DNA from: Chrysiogenales bacterium
GTDB lineage: Bacteria > Acidobacteriota > Aminicenantia > UBA2199
Direction: 5' to 3'
NCBI GenBank assembly: GCA_004525465.1
Contig: SPCN01000084.1
Coordinates: forward strand, 1 to 8,715
Length of the DNA: 8,715 nt
The translations under genes were made by a program, and so were the position numbers. Shown piece after piece: positions 1 through 6,222 of the stretch (the stretch's first letter is position 1; each line of letters begins with the position of its first letter). The notes beneath the pieces are model-generated. The model had not been told where the DNA came from, did not search any database, and saw only the letters and a program-made list of their open reading frames with translations.

Positions 1-122
1 AAAGATTTGCTCAAGGAAGCGGCGTCCATGGCCTCGGAAAATGTGACGGTGATGATCGTGTCCAGGGGCAAGTTGCCGGCGCCGTTGGCCGGGAAAACCG
101 CGGCCACCTGGGGAATCTGGTC
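1..122 (-). other. Start of a Big_5 (SbsA-type Ig-like) domain, cut by the window edge
   Basis: Directly after the last repeat, the giant protein reads QIPQVAAVFPANGAGN, then strands ending VTFSEAMDAASL. The order 'P..g..n.p.d..i.v.FsepmD..sl' is the N-terminal half of the Big_5/SbsA Ig-like family common in bacterial surface proteins. About 40 residues are visible before the sequence ends. The gene therefore continues to the left, probably with at least the rest of this domain. Confidence 0.75.
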
Positions 123-3100
123 GTCCAGGACAATGTTTCCCAGATCGATCACTTCACCGTGGTTCTGCAGCAGCAGTTTGCTGCGGAACAGTCCGGCCGC
201 ATTCCAGCCCTCGACTTTCAGTTCGTAGCTTTCGAGCCGGATGGCGTCGAAATGGAATGAACCGTCGGCTCCGACCGTGCGGTAGCGGGTCGAACCGCCG
301 CCGGTCAGGATGACGGTCGAATGTTCGGAGAACGTGCTGCCGTCTGAATTGAAGACAATGCCGTGAATGGAGCCTGATGATTCGATGACCATTTCAACGC
401 TGGCGGTCTCGCCGTCCTGGGTCAATAGGCCCGAGGCCACGGCCGCCAATCCCGTGATCGGCTGTTTGGCCGCCAGTTCGAACGATCCGATGCGGATGCC
501 GGGGAATTGGAAGGCGCCGCTGCCGTCGCTGGCGCTGTGGAAGACCTCCTCATTGCCGCAGGTCAGCGTGACTCCGACATCGGCAAGAAGACTGCCGCCG
601 GCATCTTTGACGGTGCCGGCAACCGTGCCCAGGCCGTTGAAGCGGACGTCCAGCGTCACTTCCTGGCCGTGAAATTCGATCCGGCCCGAAGCGTATCCGA
701 CATCGCGGCCGTTTTGCTCGGCGGCCCTGAGCGAAAAAGATCCCAATGGAATATATTCGAAACGGTAGTTGCCTCCGGCATCGGCCGTGGTTTGGCCGCT
801 TTTCAAAGTCAAAAGCGCGTTGGCGGCGATGGTGACACCGTCGGCCCGGAAAACCCGGCCGTTGACCATGCCGGTAGCCGCGGCCCGGATATCCGCCTGC
901 ACCGTCTGGCCCTCGTATTCGATGGCGCCCGCGGCCGAACCGGCCTGACCGCTGGCAGGGGCTTCGGCACTCAGCTCGAAATTTCCCTGGGCGATCTGGT
1001 CGAAGCGGAAGCCGCCGCTGTCGCTGCTGGTGGTGATGGCGCTGAACGGATAATTGCCCAAGCTTTTGATGGTCACCTGGGCGCCGGCGATGGGGTTCAC
1101 CCCCGAACCGTCGTAAAAGGTCCCGCTTACCGTCCCCCGCGCCTCGAGCAGGACATCGAGATCGACCGTTTCGTTGTCAGCGACGATTTTTCCCGATTTC
1201 TTCCCCTTGCGGCCTGATGCCGGTGAGAACACCTCGACGTAAAAATTTCCCTTGGGAACATAGAGAAATTCAAACCTGCCGTCCGGGTCGGAAACATAGT
1301 AACCGAAAGGAACCAGGCCGCCGTAAGGATCGACATGTCGCTCGTGATACAGGATCACCTGGGCACCGGCGATGGCGTTGAGGCCATCGACGTCCAGCAC
1401 CCTGCCGGTCACCCCGCCCGCGGGCTCCAGCACCACGTCGATGCGCACCTGGGTGTTGTTTCCCGCCAGCGTGCCGTTGGCCCGGCCTCCCAGCAGGCTG
1501 AGCGGGTCCTTGGCCGTGAGCGCGAGATCGCCCTCGGGAATCCCGCCCTGCCGGAATTCCCCTTGGCTGTCGGCTGTGGCCGTGAATTTTTCATCGGGGA
1601 AACCGACCGAACGTATCGTGACCTGGGCATTGGGAACGACAGCACCCTGCAGGGTCTTGACCGTGCCGTACACTTCTCCCCTGCCCTTCAGGCGCACGGT
1701 GACCGCTATGGTCTGCCCGTCGCTGCCCATGTTGAAATTCCTGCTGCCGCGGTAACCGTTGACCGTGTCTTCGGCTTCCACGGTGCAGGCGCCCGGAGGA
1801 ACCAGGGTAAAGATGAATTCTCCGGCAGCATCGGTATTCAGCGTTTGTGACGGCAGATATCCTGCTTTTAAAATGACCGTGGCATTGGTGACCGGAGTAA
1901 TGCCGTCGGGAGCGACGACTCTGCCGTTGATGGTGCCGGTGGGCTTGAGCACTAAAGCCACCTCGACCTGGGTGTCGGCAATGATCTTCCCTTGCTTGGA
2001 AACAATGGTAGGATAAAAGGCGCTCGAGGCTTCGACTCTGAAATCACCGGCCAGGGTATCGCCGAACAGGTATTGGCCGTCGGCAGCGGTGGTAACGCGC
2101 ATATCATCACCCATGATGCCTATATAATCACCGACTTTTACCATGATTTTGGGAAATGAATAGAGCACGTTGGCCATGACCGGAGTCTGGCCGTCGGCGG
2201 CATAGGTGGTGACCCGGACCTGGCCCAAGCCGCGAAAATGGATGTCCTTGTTGTTGAGAAATTGGCCGGCATACTGCAAAACGGCATTGGCCACGCCGCC
2301 GTCAAGATTTTTTTGTGCCACCAGGACGTAACTCCCGGCCGGCAAATAATTGAAAGCGAAACCGCCGTCGTTGCCGCTGCGGCAGAACCCTTTTATCTGG
2401 TAATTCCCATCGGCGGCATAAACATACACATCCACCGCCGGCGAGCCATTGGCCAGATAGACCTTGCCCGAAATACCGCCGCTGACAGTGTTGGGAAACA
2501 CCAGCGTTGTCCGTACCTGCTGGCCTTCGGAGAACAACTGCACTTGCGCGGATGCCTTCAAACCGTTCGTTGTGTCAACGGCCATGACCGAGTAGGTGCC
2601 AACCGGGACATCACTGAGCAGAAACTCACCGCTGCTGTCGGTCAGGGTGTGGTATGGAGTACCATTAAGATAAACCGTCACTTGCGGGCATGGGGTGCCG
2701 GCAAAAGAGAGCACCTTGCCGGCGATGGCGCCGTTGCCGCGCAGGATGAGGGTCACCTCGGCGGTCTGTCCCGCATAAACCGTTCCGCCGACGGAACTGT
2801 CGAGCAAGCCGCTTAGGGGATTGAAGGCCTGCAGGGAAAACGTGCCGACCGGGACATCCGTGAAAGCGAAATTCCCCTCGCTGTCGGTATTGGCCTGGGC
2901 GAAACAATTGCCGCTTCGATTCAGCCGTACGGTTGTTCCGGCAACCGCAGTTATGCCGTCATTGGCCAGTACCCGGCCGTGAATGGAGCCGGTTTGGCCG
3001 GGATAGACTAAAATATCAATATGGCCGATCTCTCCGGGATAAGAAAGGGCCGCGACCTGATAACCCATGGCATTGTCTTTGACCGCGAAAAGATTGATCC

Positions 3101-6100
3101 GCCCCAGCGGCATGTCCCGGATCAGGAATTCGCCGGCGTCATCGGCTTTTACCACATAAAATTCGGTGTCGACATCATTTTCGGCGTTGGCCTTGACATA
3201 GGCCCCGGCCGCCGGAGTCACGCCGTCCTGCAGCAGCACCCGGCCGCCCAGGCTGCCGAGGCCGCGCATGGTGATATCGATGCACAACCGCTGGCCGTGG
3301 CTGCGGATGGAGGTCCTGATTTTTTCGATCTTGCCGCTGGCCAGATCTTTCACGGTGATGGTGAATGGATCCGCGACCATTCTGACAAAATCGAACTGGT
3401 ATTTGCCTTCGGCGTCGGAACGAATGGTTGAAATCGAAGTGGAGTTGGTAGCTACATCATAATTCCTGAGTTGCATGGCCGCGTTGGCGATCGGCGCGCC
3501 GGCCGCGCTCAAAACGCTTCCGAAGACCATGCCGCCCGGAGTGGTGATCGTGGCTTGAATGGGCAGCTCGACCGATGCCGGCTCCATGATATTGCCCCGC
3601 GTGTCCTTTAACCCAGAAACCCTGATGCGGCTTTCGACAAAGGGAGATATGGGATTGTCCAAGCCGATGATCACCACGCGCTGCGAAGGCTGCAGGAAAG
3701 CCGACAGGACTTTTTTGGGAGTACATGAATAATTTTCCAGTATTTTGGCGGAAACGCCGCCGACCGCCTGATTGAAGAACAGGGCCACGGCATGACCGGC
3801 TACATGGGCCGTGCAATCCTGGATGGCCGCGAGCAGCTTCAAGGAAGGCCGGCTGACAGAAATGATGTTGCCGTTGATGTTGGCATCGGCCACGCCGTCG
3901 TTGTTGAAATCGGTGGCCAGGACAAAACTGTCGGCCGCGGCGCTTACGTTCAGCCAGGAAAACGAATTGCTGCGGCATTCAACATTACTGAAGCGGACCT
4001 GGCGCAGATTGCCCGCCGTATCCGGAACAATCAAGGAAAGATCAAAAAAACCAGCTTCCAGACCCTTCACCTCCAGTCGATAGCCATTGCTGTCAAACAC
4101 ACCGAAAAGACCGAGCTCGGCGGGATTGGCGCCATTGCCCGGCAAGGAAAAGTATTCTCCGTATGGGATTTCGCGGACGATCTCGCCTGAAAAATTGCCG
4201 CTGCGGTTGGCCAGCGAATCGATGACCCGCAAATGGCAGGCCGGATTGATCCCGGCATGAGCCAGGGCGGCGGAGAAAAACGGGTTCTTGTAGGCGCAGG
4301 TCCGGGCCAGTTGCATTTGCCAATCGGCCAAAGCCAGGGTATTTAACGAATCATTGAAGATATTGCCGATCTCGGCGGCCAAACGGCCGCCCTTGCCGGT
4401 CAAACGCCGCAATTGGTCGAAGGGCAGGTCGCCGCTGCGGTTTCCCAGCCAGTCGAGGAGAAAGACTTCCAGGGACGGGAGGAGGCCTTCGCCGTAGGCG
4501 ACCCTCTGTCCGGCTTCGATCAATTCCACGGCCCTGGTGTTGACCGTCTCCCTTTTGATGACCGGCAGGTTCTCGGGCAGAAAACCGGCCGGTGATTGGG
4601 CGATGCAATAGGCTTCACCCAAAAGGAGCATGGCCGCTTCGATCACGTTGGCCGGCAGCTTAAAAGCGTAAGCGGGGAGCACCAGCGTGTCGGGCGACAG
4701 CGGGATGCCCTGTTCGCCGACGCCGGCGGTCAGGATGAATTGGCCGCGGACCGCGCCTTCGGCCGCGAAAGCCGTGGCCCGGACTTTTCCGGTCTGCCTG
4801 GAGCGCATATGAAATTTGCCGACCTGCGATTCGCCGGGGGGAATGGTTTCGAATTCGATGCGTTCTGAGCTCAAGAGCTCGGTGCCGATGAGCCTGGCTT
4901 TGGGCATGGTCAGGGAAACCAGATTGGCGGTGGCCTTGGATGTATTGGTCAAGGTCATATACAAATCGTATTCTTCGCCGCTGCGCACCACGTCGGGATG
5001 GGAAAATACGACCGAAAATTCGGGATTACGCACCAGCACCGCACCCAGGGCCGAACCCTTGACCTCGGTGTCGCCGGAGGGCAGGCCGGAGAGAGTGCCT
5101 TTGAAATCGATCTTGATGGTGTGGGTACCCTCTTTCAGGCCTTCGGCCAGGAACTCGGCCATGCCGCTGAAAGCGGCCAGGATGACATCGACATCGTCGG
5201 CCGTGCCGATCATGCCGTCGGGTCCAGGGCAGCGCACCGGCACCGGCGTGCCGGGTATATGCGGCGGATTGGTTGTGGCCTCGCGCAGACCCTCGGGGAG
5301 AACGATGGTGGCCTGCAAATCTTTCAGTACCAAAGAACTGCCGGACGGCGCGTTGTTGCTGATGATGAACATGGCGCTGAAGAACTGGTTCAAAAAACCG
5401 ATTTTATTATTAAAAACCAACAACCCGGCCATACTGGGAAGATTTGGACCCAGATCTTCTCCGGGCGATCCACCGCTTTCGGGTAATTGCAAATCAAAAG
5501 GCACGGTTTCCCTGCCGACAAAAAGTTCTCCGCCAAAGCCGCCGCCGCCGGCCGTACTCGAGACAACCTGCATGCCTTGCGGAGTGAAAACGACCGGGAA
5601 ATCGAGTTTGACGACCTCACTTTCCACCAGCAGTCCGATCGAGAAACTGTAGACGGTGAAATTTTCGTCGGTGATCACAATTCCTTTTTCACGGATCTCA
5701 TCCAGGGTGAGCGGCCGGGTTTGCACCTGGGTGACGATCACATCCATTACGTCAATGAACGCTTGATCGGGGACGGCGCGCAGCAGGGTCTTGCCGTCCT
5801 TTTCCAGGCGGATGTCGGCCAGCGTATAGGTTCCCTTCTGGGGCAGACCGGGGATGGCGAAAGCATGGCCGGGAAGGGTGGAGAGGGCGATGGCGCCGGA
5901 AAGGCCCGGCCCGCGCAGCTCGCCTTTTACGGTCATGCCGGCGGGAATGCTGCCGGAACCGGCCGAGAAAACGGTGTTGACGGCAGTCGGCATATTGACC
6001 GGCGCCGTCTGGCTGGCCGGATCGATTTTCAGGCTTACGCCCAAAACGGCGACCTGGCCGTGGGCGATGGCGTCATCGGCACGCAGAAATCCGCTGCATG

Positions 6101-6167
6101 CCAAGATAAGTAGCAGGCAATTTACCGCCAGAATTCTTTTTAAACAAAATCTCTCTCGCTTCGACAT
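1..6167 (-). CDS. Giant secreted or surface protein with 13 tandem carboxypeptidase-regulatory-like repeats; 3' end beyond the window
   Basis: One minus-strand frame is open from ATG at 6167-6165 to the window edge: 2055 codons, no stop, so the C-terminus is missing. The start is supported by AGGGGAGG five bases upstream. Residues 1-30 are basic then hydrophobic, ending LILAC-S; cleavage could be at lipobox Cys24 (signal peptidase II) or after Ala30 (signal peptidase I). Residues ~31-380 are mostly beta-like, with a Gly-rich stretch near 205 and an acidic loop at 314-327. Residues ~380-470 resemble an Ig-like CARDB/DUF11-type domain (acidic, NTS-containing strands). Residues ~500-650 look helical and I do not recognise them. 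D753-D761 is a DxNxDGxxD loop. Residues ~785-865 look like a degenerate SbsA/Big_5 domain. Thirteen repeats fill 879-2014, and a Big_5 domain begins near 2016. No enzymatic motif is visible. A structural, adhesive or stalk role outside the cell is inferred. It lies 55 bp downstream of the secretin gene and is probably co-transcribed with it. Confidence 0.9.
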   Translation of the reverse strand, partial: MSKRERFCLKRILAVNCLLLILACSGFLRADDAIAHGQVAVLGVSLKIDPASQTAPVNMPTAVNTVFSAGSGSIPAGMTVKGELRGPGLSGAIALSTLPGHAFAIPGLPQKGTYTLADIRLEKDGKTLLRAVPDQAFIDVMDVIVTQVQTRPLTLDEIREKGIVITDENFTVYSFSIGLLVESEVVKLDFPVVFTPQGMQVVSSTAGGGGFGGELFVGRETVPFDLQLPESGGSPGEDLGPNLPSMAGLLVFNNKIGFLNQFFSAMFIISNNAPSGSSLVLKDLQATIVLPEGLREATTNPPHIPGTPVPVRCPGPDGMIGTADDVDVILAAFSGMAEFLAEGLKEGTHTIKIDFKGTLSGLPSGDTEVKGSALGAVLVRNPEFSVVFSHPDVVRSGEEYDLYMTLTNTSKATANLVSLTMPKARLIGTELLSSERIEFETIPPGESQVGKFHMRSRQTGKVRATAFAAEGAVRGQFILTAGVGEQGIPLSPDTLVLPAYAFKLPANVIEAAMLLLGEAYCIAQSPAGFLPENLPVIKRETVNTRAVELIEAGQRVAYGEGLLPSLEVFLLDWLGNRSGDLPFDQLRRLTGKGGRLAAEIGNIFNDSLNTLALADWQMQLARTCAYKNPFFSAALAHAGINPACHLRVIDSLANRSGNFSGEIVREIPYGEYFSLPGNGANPAELGLFGVFDSNGYRLEVKGLEAGFFDLSLIVPDTAGNLRQVRFSNVECRSNSFSWLNVSAAADSFVLATDFNNDGVADANINGNIISVSRPSLKLLAAIQDCTAHVAGHAVALFFNQAVGGVSAKILENYSCTPKKVLSAFLQPSQRVVIIGLDNPISPFVESRIRVSGLKDTRGNIMEPASVELPIQATITTPGGMVFGSVLSAAGAPIANAAMQLRNYDVATNSTSISTIRSDAEGKYQFDFVRMVADPFTITVKDLASGKIEKIRTSIRSHGQRLCIDITMRGLGSLGGRVLLQDGVTPAAGAYVKANAENDVDTEFYVVKADDAGEFLIRDMPLGRINLFAVKDNAMGYQVAALSYPGEIGHIDILVYPGQTGSIHGRVLANDGITAVAGTTVRLNRSGNCFAQANTDSEGNFAFTDVPVGTFSLQAFNPLSGLLDSSVGGTVYAGQTAEVTLILRGNGAIAGKVLSFAGTPCPQVTVYLNGTPYHTLTDSSGEFLLSDVPVGTYSVMAVDTTNGLKASAQVQLFSEGQQVRTTLVFPNTVSGGISGKVYLANGSPAVDVYVYAADGNYQIKGFCRSGNDGGFAFNYLPAGSYVLVAQKNLDGGVANAVLQYAGQFLNNKDIHFRGLGQVRVTTYAADGQTPVMANVLYSFPKIMVKVGDYIGIMGDDMRVTTAADGQYLFGDTLAGDFRVEASSAFYPTIVSKQGKIIADTQVEVALVLKPTGTINGRVVAPDGITPVTNATVILKAGYLPSQTLNTDAAGEFIFTLVPPGACTVEAEDTVNGYRGSRNFNMGSDGQTIAVTVRLKGRGEVYGTVKTLQGAVVPNAQVTIRSVGFPDEKFTATADSQGEFRQGGIPEGDLALTAKDPLSLLGGRANGTLAGNNTQVRIDVVLEPAGGVTGRVLDVDGLNAIAGAQVILYHERHVDPYGGLVPFGYYVSDPDGRFEFLYVPKGNFYVEVFSPASGRKGKKSGKIVADNETVDLDVLLEARGTVSGTFYDGSGVNPIAGAQVTIKSLGNYPFSAITTSSDSGGFRFDQIAQGNFELSAEAPASGQAGSAAGAIEYEGQTVQADIRAAATGMVNGRVFRADGVTIAANALLTLKSGQTTADAGGNYRFEYIPLGSFSLRAAEQNGRDVGYASGRIEFHGQEVTLDVRFNGLGTVAGTVKDAGGSLLADVGVTLTCGNEEVFHSASDGSGAFQFPGIRIGSFELAAKQPITGLAAVASGLLTQDGETASVEMVIESSGSIHGIVFNSDGSTFSEHSTVILTGGGSTRYRTVGADGSFHFDAIRLESYELKVEGWNAAGLFRSKLLLQNHGEVIDLGNIVLDDQIPQVAAVFPANGAGNLPLDTIITVTFSEAMDAASLSKS
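126..3533 (-). repeat. Array of 13 tandem CarboxypepD_reg/Cna_B-like protein repeats
   Basis: Within the giant protein, a unit of 81-96 residues recurs thirteen times. Units begin at residues 879, 971, 1060, 1146, 1230, 1315, 1411, 1497, 1584, 1678, 1766, 1847 and 1932 (DNA 3533, 3257, 2990, 2732, 2480, 2225, 1937, 1679, 1418, 1136, 872, 629 and 374). Each starts GxVxGxV, then usually DGxxPxAxAxVxL, a TDxxGxFxF turn, a VPxGxFxLxA strand and a GQTxxVxxxL linker. This is the pattern of carboxypeptidase-regulatory-like/prealbumin-like beta-sandwich domains, which serve as rigid spacers in extracellular proteins. The copies are strongly diverged at DNA level, so this is an old array rather than a recent expansion. 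The longest identical DNA stretch I noticed is 15 bases, between units 3 and 13. Unit 6 is the most degenerate, lacking the usual GxV pair and carrying an insertion. Confidence 0.88.
3570..3815 (-). other. Degenerate SbsA/Big_5-like domain immediately before the repeat array
   Basis: Residues ~785-865 of the giant protein follow the C-terminal two thirds of a Big_5-like Ig fold. There is an FFNQAV strand, then SAKILENYS, then alternating strands, and finally VSGLKDTRGNIMEP, which matches the family's closing 'v.gl.D..GN.m' element. It sits between an acidic DxNxDGxxD loop (753-761) and repeat unit 1 (879). The assignment is by pattern only. The first strand is weaker than in the domain that starts at residue 2016. 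Confidence 0.5.
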
Positions 6168-6222
6168 CACAACCTCCCCTGCCAATGCAAACCGAAATTC
6201 AATGCCCGGTTTTTTCAATTTT
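6168..6222 (-). other. 55-bp intergenic gap between secretin and giant protein
   Basis: The gap contains the giant gene's ribosome site and a perfect 6-bp inverted repeat, AAACCG (6189-6194) with CGGTTT (6207-6212), around a 12-base loop. On the minus (coding) strand the stem is not followed by a T-run, so it does not look like a terminator for the operon. This supports read-through from secretin into the giant gene. I see no convincing promoter in the gap. Confidence 0.45.
6173..6180 (-). promoter_or_regulatory. Ribosome binding site of the giant repeat protein
   Basis: On the minus strand AGGGGAGG is followed by TTGTG and then ATG (6167-6165). This is a near-perfect Shine-Dalgarno sequence at an ideal 5-base spacing. 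It fixes the start of the long frame and indicates that the gene has its own strong translation initiation rather than relying on coupling to the secretin gene 55 bp upstream. Confidence 0.8.

Noticed and set aside
507..1217. Plus-strand ORF of 236 codons
   Set aside because: It lies wholly antisense to repeat units 10-12 of the giant protein. Its Gly/Ala/Asp/Arg-rich sequence is what the complement of GCC/GGC/GTC-rich codons yields, and it has no recognisable domain.
126..3533. CRISPR array or DNA-level tandem repeat
   Set aside because: The periodicity of about 245-290 bp is at the protein level only. The copies share only short identical DNA stretches, such as 15 bases at 360-374 and 2976-2990.
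3457..3978. Minus-strand ORF of 173 codons in another frame
   Set aside because: It overlaps the giant gene in a different frame. Its Arg/Gln/His/Gly-rich composition is typical of out-of-frame reading, whereas the main frame shows Ig-like and repeat motifs here.
4816..5652. Plus-strand ORF of 278 codons, the longest on that strand
   Set aside because: It is antisense to the coherent N-terminal region of the giant protein. It is Ser/Pro/Arg/Thr-rich with no domain pattern, and is best explained as a shadow of a long coding frame without stops.
5487..6113. Plus-strand ORF of 208 codons opposite the start of the giant gene
   Set aside because: There is no ribosome site or domain, and it is antisense to the signal-peptide-containing start, which has a strong ribosome site.
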